Assembly: GCA_023213395.1 (NCBI GenBank)
Contig: CM041465.1
Location: 242,241,741 to 242,305,740, forward strand
From: Cycas panzhihuaensis
Taxonomy: Eukaryota > Cycadophyta
DNA: 64,000 bases
Reading direction: 5' to 3'
This document shows positions 1-11,698 of this stretch, piece after piece. The position numbers were made by a program, and so were the translations under genes. A model generated the notes under the pieces. It was given only the letters and a program-made list of their open reading frames with translations. It was not told the origin of the DNA and made no database searches. How positions within the stretch are numbered: position 1 is the first letter of the stretch; each line of letters opens with the position of its first letter.

Positions 1-221
1 TGACCATGATTGTGGTGTGAATCATCAAGATTTTAACCAAGTTTTTTCTTCAATTTGGGAGTTCATCGATAGACCCATTTTCTTTTCTCATGATTTTTCA
101 ATCATGGAGTTTGTTCCCAATTATCCAAATTCTTTGATTAATCCTCTTTCACCCTTTATACCTCTCTCTCTCTCAATCTATCTTCTAATCTAAAATCCTT
201 CTCCTCATCAATCTCTTTCAT

Positions 222-655
222 TTGGACCATTTTAAAAATGACATAGTAATCATAGAGCAGCTAGTAAGTGCATCTCCTAGTTTCCCTCATGGATATCATA
301 AGTTAGGTTTTTCAAAAGTTATAGTTAATTATTCTCGACCCCAAGAGTCTATTTCTTTAATAGAGCATGCTCCTCCTCATTTTAAGGAAGGGAATGCATT
401 GTTTATGGAGAAAACCATTGATGTAGACCTAGAGATAGAGGATGTTTCTAGAATTATCAAGTTGGGAGCTAGTAGTACTTCCCAAAAGATCACTCAGTTT
501 AAGGATCTCTTTTGTGAGTTCCACTTAATTTTTATGTAGGACAATAAAGATATACAAGGCCTTTACTTCCAAATTGTTGAAAATAATATTATAGTACTTC
601 TTAGCATTAAACCTAAGTGGCAAAAGTAACGTCTTATTCACCTGCATCTCCCTCT
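222..655 (+). pseudogene. Ty3/gypsy protease-RT linker and RT N-terminus, truncated
   Basis: An open stretch (222-539) reads through the acidic linker that precedes RT in Tat-lineage polyproteins (...TIDVDLEIEDV..., then ...QFKDLFCEF...). After a TAG stop it continues in frame through IQGLYFQIVENN to the SIKPKWQK segment. The last corresponds to the conserved 'KPxxQKxRR' stretch at the start of plant gypsy RT. Coding similarity ends near 655, where the sequence jumps to material that lies 3' of integrase in the related element at 61,160. No RT catalytic motif remains. The identification rests on motif order and on alignment with the reverse-complement copy at 63,800-64,000. Confidence 0.6.
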
Positions 656-2636
656 ACAATAAGGATAAACTACAACTTCAAAGATTTTTCCTTTTCTTAA
701 TAAGTTAAAACAATGGACAAACTCCCTTTTTTTCTAATTTCTTCTTGCTTTTACTGAGTGTTGATGTGCTTTTGTGATAGATCCTACTCATAATTATATA
801 AATCTTTTAGTCTTTCTAGCATCTACACTAATTGTGAGCTTTTTATCACCATACTTAGATCTCATTCTCTTTTGGGTTCCATACTCAAAAGAGAACTTAG
901 GCCCCTAGCCTTACTTTTTTTACATCTTAGAAAGAGAAATTCTTCCATTAGCTTCAGGTAGTTAGTATATAGTTGAGATCATACTTTTATTTACTCGTTT
1001 GTGACCTAGGAGTTTCCTTTTTGGTTATATATCAATGATTGTTCTTGATTGTTTTCATTATCCTTGGTTCTCTCTATTAATCTTTTGGAGTGGATACTGA
1101 TTTTTATGCCTTCCCTTCACATTTAGAGACACTGTAATTTTGATCTTCTCTTTTCCTACAGTTTGATCCTTAAGGAGGTTAGTCCCTTTTATTTTTTAGA
1201 TTCTATTCAAAAGAATAAATCCTTGTTGTGTTGAGTAAAAGAGTTTCATAGATGGATGATTATGATCCTTTTCTCGTAAAAAGTAGAAGTTGAAGTAAAA
1301 AAAAAAAACAAAGAAATAAAGTAAAGTAAAAAGAAGTAAAAGGAAGTTTGTTGTTATCATTTTCTTGCAATCTAAGGCAAGTCACATGGCAACTTTATCC
1401 CCACCTATCTATCTATAGGTCAGGTTCATTTGGATGAGTCATTTAGGATTTTTGGATCTAGCTACTTGGGTCCATCGTGGCCTTAGTTACAATCGAACCC
1501 TACTCGATGCCTTGTTGTTTTCAATCAAAATCATTTTATTTACACTTATTCTTCTTTATTTATCATAGTTAGATATCTACGTTTATTACCATCTCCTTAT
1601 TGATTGATTCTTGCACCCTCCTTTATAGATCACATAGTCTCCAAGCTTTAATTCTATTGTTCCCATGTCATTGAGTATCTTCACTTATGGAGGTAGTAAA
1701 AGAAACCCAAGACTGTCTACTTCTACTTGGGTGGTTTATGACCAATCATAAAGTCCCCTTCTTTCTATGGGGTCTTTCATACCTAGGGAGACCAATAATA
1801 AAGCCAAATACCTTACTATTATAGGAGCCTTGTAGGATGTTTTTTGCTTTTACCTTGGACCTATTACTATATATATTGACTCTCAAGTTATAGTTTTCCA
1901 ATTGGTCAGGACGTATCAAGTTCACTCTCGATGACTCCTTCTCTTGTATCATTAGGCTTCATTATTATTATCCCTATTTGCTTTAGCTATCATTCATTAT
2001 ATATCTTATTCTCTTAATCTTGAAGTTAACACTCTTGTTTCTTCAATCTTTGATGATTATTTCACTCAACTTTCCTCTTCTTAGCTAGGGGTACCTCCAC
2101 TCTAGAATGAGTATAAACTACCGCTCTATGACGAGTATAAACTATTGGTTTAGGGAGATTATAGAGTTGAGTAATTTGAAGATTAAGATGATAAGTAGGA
2201 GATTGAAATAAGGTATTTGAAAGGGATTGACTCATATGGGAATATTAGGCGGTGGAGGATCTTGGCAAGGGACAGGTCCCTAAGAGCCTCTTGCCTCTAG
2301 AAGGAGCCAAAGAAAAATATAGTATACTCAGATGGTTGTTTATTGAGTGAGATTAGTTTCATTTGGTAAATAATTCATTTTCTTTATGGTATATTATATA
2401 AATATGGGATATATCTTATCTTTATATAATCTATTAGGAGTATGATGTGAGTTATATGAGTTTCCTTTTGGGAGATTCATAACACCCCATTTTCTACTTT
2501 TTTAATAAACCTATTACCGTTTGTTTTAGATGGTTTTGAGTTTATAAAAATGGAATAGGTAAAACTTTCACCTACTCCCTTTCATCTTTTGTCTATTTTC
2601 TTTTCTTCATCGTTCCTTATAATCTAGTTTTTTCCT
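656..2636 (+). other. 3' non-coding region of Tat element, copy A1
   Basis: No open frame resembles a protein here. The stretch is nearly identical to 8,877-10,862 and clearly related to the reverse complement of 59,140-61,160, so it is the long region between integrase and the 3' LTR. It contains an A-rich tract near 1,297-1,345. I see no LTR boundary inside it. Confidence 0.6.
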
Positions 2637-4935
2637 GAACTATGGTATTAAAGTTTTCTTTTATGATTAATTTGACCTCATTCTTCCTTCAAAATTTGTT
2701 ATTTTTACTTTATTTTCAAGGTTTCACCCAAATTTTATTATTGGTTAACATTTTGGGCTAGTATTTAATGCTTTCCACCTGATTCTGGGCTTGTTTACTT
2801 ACTGATGAAGTTATTTTGTGACTTAATTTTTAGCTAATAACAAATTTTTTATATTTTTAAGTCAATTTTTAGCTCCATTATTATCACATTTTTGGCACTA
2901 AGAAAAATGTGACCTGTCACATATTTAGAATAAAGTCACATTTTTGGTAGGTGAAAAACATGACCAGTCATACTTTTTATTGTCATACAAGAAAAACGCA
3001 AGCAATGCGCTAAAATTTTATAAGTTGCCCACTAGATTTGGTGGAATTTGATTCTTTCGATGCTCATAATTATTCTCAAATCTTTGTTGATTATGAATAG
3101 ATGCATTAGTAGTGATTTGGCTTAGCTTTAGTGTGAATCTTTATAGTTTTTGGAGATTTCTTGAAGACTATTGTTATCAGACTAAAACTTGATCTTTTGG
3201 AAGACTTTTGGGTGAAATCTTAAAGGAGTTTTGTTACTACATTACTACTATTTGACTGTTGATGGTCTAAGTTTCCCTTTTCTTAGATCTTCATCAAGTT
3301 TTATGCTTCAAACTTCTTCTAATTTAGTAAGGTCTTTCCAACTATATTTCTAACTTATTTCATAGCGTTTAAAGGTAATTTTGACTCAGAAACTTTTCCT
3401 TTCTTTGGTTGATTGCTGTAGTGATCTCATATTATTTTTTAATACTAAAATATACACTAAAAGGTTAGTCATTTTTAGGGTTCCTTAAGGGTAGACTAGG
3501 GTGGAGTATAGTTATCTCTTTAGCATTCATCTAGATATCCCTTCCTACTCTTTTATAACAATCTATATTCTAGTTGGTTTATCACTCTCTTTTAACAATG
3601 TTGGGCTCTAGTTTAGCCTCTTTTTATTATTGTTTTTTATTTTTTGATTTACTTTGAAGGAAAGTTTGTGGAAGAGAACTGGTTAGCTAAAAAGAAAATT
3701 GTCATTCTGAGGCATTTATTACAATAAGAAAGAAGTTATTTTCTCTTAACTTTGTGGTTCCATTGAATTTCATTTTCAAATTGGTTACTTTATCTTTTAA
3801 GAGAAAAGTTTAAAATATTTCATAGTAAAAACATCTCTATTTTTTTAGTTTTGCAAAGGGTTCAAGGATCCTTCTGGAGCTTTTACTACTCCAATTATGA
3901 TAGAACCATTGGAACTAATATTATGAATGTTATTGTTTAAATTTGTGGTTTATTTATTGTCTCACAAGTCTAAAAATTATCAGAAAACAACAGTAGTATC
4001 CTTTAAGAATCTCTTTTATTTATGCATTATTCATCACCTCTTTTAAAAGAATTAGTTGCATGCATGAAGGATGAAGTATGTTGACTAGTTTTACATATTA
4101 ATTGATCTCTTTGAAAAACTTATACAAAGATTCTATAATGAATTTCAGATTTTGGTAGCATCATTCCTTTTGAAGTGAAGTGTATACATTACATATAGGA
4201 AGGCTATTTTATTATTGCATGTGCATCTTTCATTTTGAAAATACAAAAAAAAAAAAAAAAGAAAAAGAGAGAGAGAGAGAAAAGAGAACTTGCATGCATT
4301 ATTTCTAGTTTGTTTACGTTTGATTTAAAAAAATAAATAAATAAAAAAGGTTTATATGAGTTTGATCTTACAGTCTCTTTAGTTGTATAGATTTATCTTG
4401 CTCTCTTAGTTTCGTCTCTTTACTATTATATAAAAATCTATAAAGAAGAAAAAAATATAAAGGAACATAAAGTGACTATAAATACCATACAAAAAGGAAA
4501 AGATAACAAAAAGAAAATTGAACAAAGTGAAAACAAACTAAGATAAGAAATAAAAACAAGACAAACCACTTTTCTATTAGCTTACCCTCTTCTAGATCCA
4601 AGTAGAACTTAAAATGTTGAAAGGATTACATGAGAGGAATCCCTAGGAAGGACATTAAGGATGTTGTCAATGTAGCTCTGAAATTTGAACTCCTTTATGA
4701 AGTCATGTAGGTTAGTGGATTCTATCATCTCATTTCATATCCATGTCTTTCATCATATTCATTCATACTTCATTAGATGGCACCACTAGGTAAAGACTCC
4801 TCCATAGGAGTTAGGTAAAGGTAGTCCCTTAGGTCTTCTTGAACTTTATATCTCCCAATTTTAATTGAACAAGAATTGAGAAATATTAAGTTTAGGTCCT
4901 CCATAGAATTACCTAACCACCACCTGATGTCATTT
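2637..4935 (-). repeat. Segment X, reverse-oriented copy
   Basis: This stretch is the reverse complement of about 37,930-40,195, with scattered substitutions and small indels along its length. Shared landmarks include the words around 'gaaaaacatga' (2,950), the A/GA-rich tract (4,243-4,288), the 'ttgcatgcat' words and a short coding-like end at 4,600-4,935. It starts exactly where copy A1 departs from copy A2. It is therefore either an insertion in A1 or the edge of a rearrangement. Its forward copy leads into promoter-like sequence at 41,637, which suggests an LTR-retroelement segment. I do not recognise the family. Confidence 0.7.
4243..4288. repeat. Poly-A and GA-rich simple repeat
   Basis: A run of 16 A residues is followed by an AG-rich microsatellite. 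The matching place in the forward copy of X (38,490-38,502) is a T-rich run, so the tract predates the two copies and has since changed length. Confidence 0.8.
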
Positions 4936-4979
4936 GGTCTCCTCATCCTTCTCATCTTCTTTCACCAAGACTTACATCA

Positions 4980-6540
4980 CAATCCCATTCCCCATCTTTA
5001 GAGGAAGTTGAAAATCATAAATCAACTCATTTACAGCCTTAACAATCTCCTCCTAGACAACAAATTTATATTCATTCCCCTCATTCCATACCTCCCACCC
5101 ATGTAGGTACTACCACCATTGTTACTCATGGCAACCCTAGTGCCATCTTTGTATCTACTTCAAGTTAATTGGCTATGGATTCACTTAGTTTATGACTGAT
5201 TTATTCTTATTCCACTAGGATTACCTCTTCCTATCCTATTTCTTTTACCACTCAATTGTCCCCTCACACATCACATACTATTTGGTCTCATGGTATTAAA
5301 CTTCGTCCACCATCTCCTAGAGTGTCTAACATGATTCCCTCTTCACAACATGTTTGTCATACTCGTTCTACTCATCCTCATGCTTCAGTGAGTTAATCAC
5401 AAGCTTTGAGAGTTTCTAATATCACTTCTTTTTCACACATTCTTAGACCTACTCCATAACTCAATCCTTTATACACTTTCAATCTAAGTTTCTCTCAACA
5501 CCTTATACCTTAAACCAACTCTATAGTTAACCCCATAGCATAGCTTAATCCCCTTTCTACTCTTCTACCCAATGATGTTTTGCAATATCAACCACAATCA
5601 CAACAACCCATCCATTAATCTACTCCACATCCATCATCCTTACCTCAACAGTCTACTATGTTCATGCCAAGGAGACCTTTCCTTAATTATATGAAGTTTC
5701 CCTTTTTGCGTGATGTCTTATTGTCACTTATGTCTCATTTTCTTCTTGAGTTGTCTAAATTTTTTGGTGACTCTTCTCAAGACCCCTCCTCCCATATATA
5801 AGTATTTGCACTTGCTTGCATGGATTTCATGCAGTATGATTATGTTATGATACACTTGTTTCCTAAATCACTTCAAGGTGATGCCTTGAAGTGGTTTTAT
5901 TGTCTCCCCTTAGCTTCCATTCTTTTATTTCAACAATTAGTTGACTTCTTTATCAACTATTTTGATGTGGAAAGACCATTTAAATTAGGAATTAAATCTT
6001 TATTAGCTATTAAGCAAAACCATGATGAGACATCAAGGGACTTTGTTAGGAGATTTCAAGACCAAGTATATGCTTATCACTAATGTCTTAACCCTAGCTT
6101 ATTATTCAACTTATTTACTAATGTGTTGAGGCCCCACGTGCACTTAGAAGTTTTAAAATTAGGCCATTAAACATATAAAGTGGTGATTGATCATTGTTTG
6201 GTCCTAGAAATATTTGAAATTCAAGTTGGTATTAAGAAGGTTATGAAACCTATGCCTTCTAAAGGAACAATTCAAACCACAAAGGCCTCCCATTTTAAAC
6301 CCACTTATGATCATCTAACTTCTTCAATTAGATCATTAGAATGCATGATCAATACTAAGTTATGTGTTGATATTCCTTCTCAAAGCCAACCTCCCTAAGA
6401 GACTAAAGTTATTCACCTTACCAAGGGGAGGAAGAAACAAGCTCCTTCCCCACCTCCTCCTCCTCCTTCTAGAAAGATAAAATGGTGCTCATATCATCAA
6501 ATAAATATTCATGATAGAAGTGAATTTTGAATAGTTCAAA
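4980..6540 (+). pseudogene. Ty3/gypsy gag (Retrotrans_gag domain), degenerate
   Basis: The N-terminal part (4,980-5,650) is Ser/Thr/Pro/His-rich and broken by stops. The conserved gag core is clearest at 5,820-6,083, with GDALKWFYCLP followed by the L..FF..YF helix, LLAIKQNHDETSRDF and RRFQDQV, the typical Retrotrans_gag pattern. It continues past a TAA at 6,081 to about 6,400, then a Lys/Pro-rich linker. Around 6,480-6,530 the segment KWCSYHQINIHDRSEF resembles the CxxH...GHxxxxC nucleic-acid-binding motif of Tat gag proteins, with the His and final Cys changed. Many stops are TAA or TAG at expected Gln codons. Gag would form the particle, but this copy cannot. Confidence 0.7.
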
Positions 6541-6699
6541 ATATAACTAAAAACATAAATGTCTAAACAAACTACTCTTCTAAGTCATCTCAAGACCAAA
6601 TGATCTATAAGGATCCATTACCCTAATATAATTAGAAGATAAGTAAAGATGATAAAGGTAAAAAAAGTAGGTCCAAGATGATGAAGGTGAAGCTTCGAG

Positions 6700-7600
6700 T
6701 TCTAATTCATTGAAGAAGACTACCACTCTCTCTAATCTTTTAATAAAAATATTTAATAATCAATCACATGCACCTCCTAAAGGTGGGGATATTAAGAAAA
6801 TGATAAACATGGTAGAGACTACTAAGAGTGAAGGTCCATCTAAATTATTCAATGATTTGATAATGAGGAATCTTGACTCTTTACTGCTAGTACTCCTCCA
6901 TCCCATTATGTTTAAGTCCACTTCCTCTAGATTAAAGGATGGATCTTTCTCCTTCGTAGAAGAATTAAAGACCATTCTAATAGGCATATCAATTATTGAT
7001 TTTCTAAAGTGTTATCTTGAGTAATGTCAACTTCTATTTGATGTATTAGGAGTTGCTATGGTAGTTTCTTTACACACTTCTATGCTTTATTTTGACCTTG
7101 CTACCTTATCTAGTTGTTCTTCCTATGCATCAAATAACATACCTCTATTTTACGTTGAGATTATGGATGACGGTGTTGATATCAAGTGAGTTATTATTAA
7201 CAAGGGATCATCTATTAATGTAATCCCTCTTTTTCTTATTGAGGATTTAGAGATTTCTATTTTTGACCCATGTGAGTGGATTTGTTTAGGGTATGATAAG
7301 AATTAGAAGATGCCCTTAGGTCAAATCACTCTTCCTCTTATGTTGGAAGAAAAGACAGTTCTTACCAAGCTTACCATTATCAATATAGACTTAAAATATA
7401 ATATATTTTCAGGTAGACCATGGATCACCCAAATGATAGTGGTTTGTTCCTCCCTCTTTAATGAACTTAGGTTCATCCACGAGCGATAATTAAAGATTGT
7501 CAAGTGAAATCCCAAACCCATTAAGTAATCAGTTCCTCTTATTGAGACTTTTTTAGAACCTGGTGAATCCTTCAATTTTGTAGAGTGTTTATTTTAATCA
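6700..7600 (+). pseudogene. Ty3/gypsy aspartic protease region, degenerate
   Basis: Around 7,165-7,245 the frame reads VIINKGSSINVIPL, matching the 'D-x-G-S-S-x-N-V' aspartic protease core of Tat-lineage elements. The catalytic Asp is replaced by Asn (aac) and the following residue by Lys. Further on, GRPWITQMIVV at about 7,411-7,443 corresponds to the conserved GRPW motif that follows the protease core in this lineage. The upstream stretch 6,710-7,024 is open and lies in the gag-PR linker. In-frame stops occur at several places. The protease would cleave the Gag-Pol polyprotein but is inactive here. Confidence 0.6.
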
Positions 7601-8875
7601 CTTAGTTTAGGTCAATACTTTACTGTTGAAGCCCCTTCTACCTAACTAGAGGTAAAGGGTGTGGATTTAGTTAAAGTTATTCCTTTGTCATCAGGCTCGC
7701 CATCTACTGTTATTCCTTCAGACTTGACTGATTACTCTTTGGTTTCTTCTTCTTCTTTCATTTTTGATGAAGAAGTGGCTTCTCATTCCATCGTATCTCA
7801 TGGAGGTCTATCCCTAGTTGGGCTTGCTGGTACAAGTACCTTCCCTCTTGTTTAGGCTCATTTCTCATAGTTTTTGTGCTTGCCCTTAGGGGTAAATCTA
7901 GTGGTTCCTCTCATTACCACTAATTCAATTACTACTTCTTTGAGTTAGTTATGTATGATTCACATGTTGATTCTTACCCATATTTCTCTCACTCCTCTTT
8001 CTTTAAACTTGGTTGAATATACATGAGAGGAATATATTATTACATCAACATCCAAATCTAGAATTAGAGGGTGAAGATACTGATTCACTTAATATAGGTC
8101 AAAATAGTCGTGATACCTCCACTGTAGTACAAGAAGTTAATTCCATCTCCATTATTTCTTTTCCTACCCATCCTCATATGGATCCTCTACCATCTTCTCT
8201 CATCCTAATATCTTGGTCTAACCATGATTGTGGTGTGAATCATCCAGATTTTAACCAAGTTTTTTCTTCAATTTGGGAGTTCATCGATAGACCCATTTTC
8301 TTTTCTCATGCTTTTTCAATCATGGAGTTTGTTCCCAATTATCCAAATTCTTTGATTAATCCTCTTTCACCCTTTATACCTCTCTCTCTCAATCTATCTT
8401 CTAATCTAAAATCCTTCTCCTCATCAATCTCTTTCATTTGGACCATTTTAAAAATGACATAGTAATCATAAAGTAGCTAGTAAGTGCATCTCCTAGTTTC
8501 CCTCATGGATATCATAAGTTAGGTTTTTCAAAAGTTATAGTTAATTATTCTCGACCCCAAGAGTCTATTTCTTTAATAGAGCATGCTCCTCCTCATTTTA
8601 AGGAAGGGAATGCATTGTTTATGGAGAAAACCATTGATGTAGACCTAGAGATAGAGGATGTTCCTAGAATTATCAAGTTGGGAGCTAGTAGTACTTCCCA
8701 AAAGATTGCTCAGTTTAAAGATCTCTTTTGTGAGTTCCACTTGATTTTTATGTAGGGCAATAAAGATATACAAGGCCTTTACTTCCAAATTGTTGAAAAT
8801 AATATTATAGTACTTCCTAGCATTAAACCTAAGTGGCAAAAGTAACGTCTTATTCACCTGCATCTCTCTCTACAA
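7601..8875 (+). pseudogene. Protease-RT linker and RT N-terminus, truncated
   Basis: Two open stretches (7,661-7,855 and 8,013-8,462) form a Ser/Pro-rich linker, followed in another frame by the acidic segment and the RT start seen in copy A1. Bases 8,219-8,870 differ from 1-655 at only a few percent of positions, including a shorter CT microsatellite at 8,381-8,390. Coding similarity ends near 8,872. The related minus-strand element continues from here into RT, so the catalytic RT was lost by deletion rather than decay. Confidence 0.55.
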
Positions 8876-8876
8876 T

Positions 8877-11002
8877 AAGGATAAACTATGGCTTCAAAGA
8901 TTTTTCCTTTTCTTAATAAGCTAAAACAATGGGCAAACTCCCTTTTTTTCTAATTTCTTCTCGCTTTTACTAAGTGTTGATGTGCTTTTGTGATAGATCC
9001 TACTTATAATTATATAAATCTTTTAGTCTTTCTAGCATCTACACTAATTGTGAGCTTTCTATCACCATACTTAGATCTCATTCTCTTTTGGGTTCCATAC
9101 TCAAAAGAGAACTTAGGCCCCTAGCCTTATTTTTTTTACATCTTAGAAAGAGAAATTCTTCCATTAGCTTCAGGTAGTTAGTATATAGTTGAGATCATAC
9201 TTTTATTTACTCGTTCGTGACCTAGGGGTTTCCTTTTTGGTTATATATCATTGATTGTTCTTGATTGTTTTCATTATCCTTGGTTCTCTTTATTAATCTT
9301 TTGGAGTGGATACTCATTTTTATGCCTTCCCTTCACATTTAGAGACATTGTAATTTTGATCTTCTCTTTTCCCATAGTTTGATCCTTAAGGAGGTTAGTC
9401 CCTTTTGTTTTTTAGATTCTATTCAAAAGAATAAATCCTTGTTATGTTAAGTAAAAGAGTTTCATAGGTGGATGATTATGATCCTTTTCTCGTAAAAAGT
9501 AGAAGTTGAAGTAAAAAAAAAAAAAACAAAGAAATAAAGTAAAGTAAAAAGAAGTGAAAGGATGTTTCTTGTTATCATTTTCTTGCAATGTAAGGCAAGT
9601 CACATGGCAACTTTATCCCCACATATCTATCTATAGGTTGGGTTCATTTGGATGAGTCATCTAGGATTTTTGGATCTAGCTACTTGGGTCCATCATGGCC
9701 TTAGTTACAATCAAACCCTACTTGATGCCTTGTTGTTTTCAATCAAAATCATCTTATTTATACTTCTTCTTCTTTATTTATCATAGTTAGAGATCTACGT
9801 TTATTACCATCTCCTTATTGATTGATTTTTGCACCCTCCTTTATAGATCACATAGTCTCCAAGCTTTAATTCTATTGTTCCCATGGCATTGAGTATCTTC
9901 ACTTATGGAGGTAGTAAGAGAAACCCAGGACTGTCTACTTCTACTTGGGTGGTTTATGACCAATCATGAAGTCCCCTTCTTTCTATGTGATCTTTCATAC
10001 CTAGGGCGACCAATAATAAAGCCAAATACCTTACTATTATAGGAGCCTTGTAAGATGTTTTTTACTTTTACCTTGGACCTATTACTATATACATTGACTC
10101 TCAAGTTATACTTTTCCAATTGGTCAAGATGTATCAAGTTCACTCATGATGACTCCTCTTGTATCATCAAGCTTCATTATTATTATCCCTATTTGCTTCA
10201 ATTACCATTCATTATATATCTTATTCTCTTAATATTGAAGCTAACACTCTTGTTTCTTCAATCTTTGATGATTATTTCACTCGATTTTCCTCTTCTTAGC
10301 TAGGGGTACCTCCACTCTAGAATGGGTATAAACTACCACTCTATGACGAGTATAAACTATTGGTTTGGGGAGATTATAGAGTTGAGTAATTTGAAGATTA
10401 AGATGATCAGTAGGAGATTGAAATGAGGTATTTGAAAGGGATAGACCCATATGGGAATATTAGGCTGTGGAGGATCTTGGCAAGTGACAAGTCCTTAAAA
10501 GCCTCTTGCCTCTAGAAGGAGCCAAAGAAAAATATAGTATACTCAAATAGTTGGTTGTTTATTGAGTGAGACTAGTTTCATTTGGTAAATAACTCATTTT
10601 CTTTATGGTATATTATATAAATATGGGATATATCTTATGTTTATATAATCTATTAGGAGTATGATATGAGTTATATGAGTTTCCTTTTGGGAGATTCATA
10701 ACACCCCATTTTCTACTTTTTTAATAAACCTATTACCATTTGTTTCAGATGGTTTTAAGTTTATAAATATGGAATAGGTAAAACTTTCACTTACTCCCTT
10801 TCATCTTTTGTCTATTTTCTTTTCTTCATCCTTTCTCATAATCTATTTTTTTCCTAAACTATGTACTTCAAAATGAGTATAAACTATCATGTATATAGCA
10901 TAACAAAAATCCAAAAAGATATATAACCATAAAAGAACAAAAAAAGTAAAAATGATAAAATTTATTATATGTTTCTTTAGACAGTCATACTAATGAATGT
11001 AG
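8877..11002 (+). other. 3' non-coding region of Tat element, copy A2
   Basis: It matches copy A1 (661-2,636) up to 10,862, then runs about 140 bases further, still matching the reverse complement of 59,005-59,140. It ends at the word 'actaatgaatgta' (10,990-11,002), which both relatives share. No coding frame is evident. The A-rich run at 9,515-9,550 is shared with A1. Confidence 0.6.
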
Positions 11003-11489
11003 AAGATGAGTCTCGTATTGATTCAAGTTTGAACGATGTTCCTTCTTTGAGCATTGATTCAAGTTCAAAGAGTATGCAAGATCAATATTCTACTCGAAAG
11101 GTTAAAGAAATCACTGTTGTACATGGTGATTAAGAACTTATTTAGGATAATGTTGAAAAGCAAGTTATATTTGAAGATGGTTACTTATAGGATCTACATC
11201 AAAATTAGACTAGACCAGCCACAATGAATAATCAAGATTTGCACTTGCTAGAGCTGCTACATCAATGTCATCACTACATAATTGAAGATAGAAATCAAGC
11301 TAAGGACATCATCCTACAAAGGCATCAATATAGAATTGAAGATAAAAAACAAATTAAAGACATCATTCTACAAAAAAGACATCACTATAAAATTGAATAC
11401 AAGGATCAAGTTGAATACATCATCTTTAAGACATTTCCAAGGACAAGGCATTGCAAATATAAATGACCTAAATATTCATTAAGGGGGAG
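11003..11489 (+). pseudogene. 3' coding tail of an LTR retroelement, with short protein repeats
   Basis: The stretch contains an open frame (11,224-11,466) followed by a purine-rich tract and a probable LTR start. The frame carries three imperfect tandem repeats of 18-19 residues at 11,269-11,322, 11,323-11,379 and 11,380-about 11,436, each built around IED/IEY..Q.K/EDII. I do not recognise a conserved domain. Position directly before 'aagggggag' suggests it is the last coding part of a copia-like element. It begins abruptly at 11,002, where the Tat sequence ends. Confidence 0.4.
11481..11489 (+). other. Polypurine tract
   Basis: The tract aagggggag lies immediately before TGTTGGAAT. It has the form and place of the plus-strand primer of an LTR retroelement. 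The same form occurs at 53,041-53,051 and, on the minus strand, at 45,858-45,873. Confidence 0.65.
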
Positions 11490-11698
11490 TGTTGGAATAT
11501 TAGTAATGCACATTTGTTTTGTCCCACATGTAAGTGGGTCCCACTCTCACTATTATGACATGTATTATAAATACATAATATAGTGTATCATATATGATAT
11601 ATTATAAGGATGTTTTCTTAATACAATTTGAGGTACCTTAAGGGTACTCTTTGATCTTGGAGGTATTTGTTTCTATTTGCAAATATTATCTTATTACA
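11490..11698 (+). repeat. Probable short LTR (3' LTR of the preceding remnant)
   Basis: It begins TGTTGGAAT right after the polypurine tract and can end at ATTACA (11,698), giving a TG...CA unit of 209 bp. A TATA-like stretch (tattataaataca) lies at 11,563-11,575. No second copy is found in the window, so the right end is a guess and no target duplication can be tested. Confidence 0.45.

Larger units (their letters stand above)
1..2637 (+). mobile_element. Tat-lineage Ty3/gypsy fragment, copy A1 (pol deleted)
   Basis: This is the 3' part of a Ty3/gypsy element: protease-RT linker, start of RT, then a long 3' non-coding region. It aligns almost base for base with 8,219-10,862 (offset 8,218 at the left end). 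It also aligns in reverse complement with the 3' region of the minus-strand element at 59,000-61,170, which still has RT, RNase H and integrase. That comparison shows about 2.5 kb of pol missing at roughly 655-662. The fragment stops at 2,637, where segment X begins; copy A2 and the minus-strand relative continue past this point. The left end lies outside the window. Confidence 0.75.
4936..11002 (+). mobile_element. Tat-lineage Ty3/gypsy element, copy A2 (gag-PR kept, RT-RH-INT deleted)
   Basis: Reading left to right there are gag remnants (4,980-6,540), a zinc-knuckle-like segment, a protease remnant (7,140-7,560), the linker into RT (7,650-8,870), a deletion junction near 8,872-8,880 and then the 3' non-coding region to about 11,002. 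The order is that of a Ty3/gypsy element from which the catalytic half of pol has been removed. The relative at 58,975-64,000 (minus strand) supplies the missing part. At 11,002 the sequence switches to an unrelated retroelement tail. No LTR or primer site is visible on the left. Confidence 0.7.

Noticed and set aside
1746-1952. Antisense open frame in the Tat 3' region
   Set aside because: The frame is broken in the near-identical copy at 9,964-10,170 and in the minus-strand relative.
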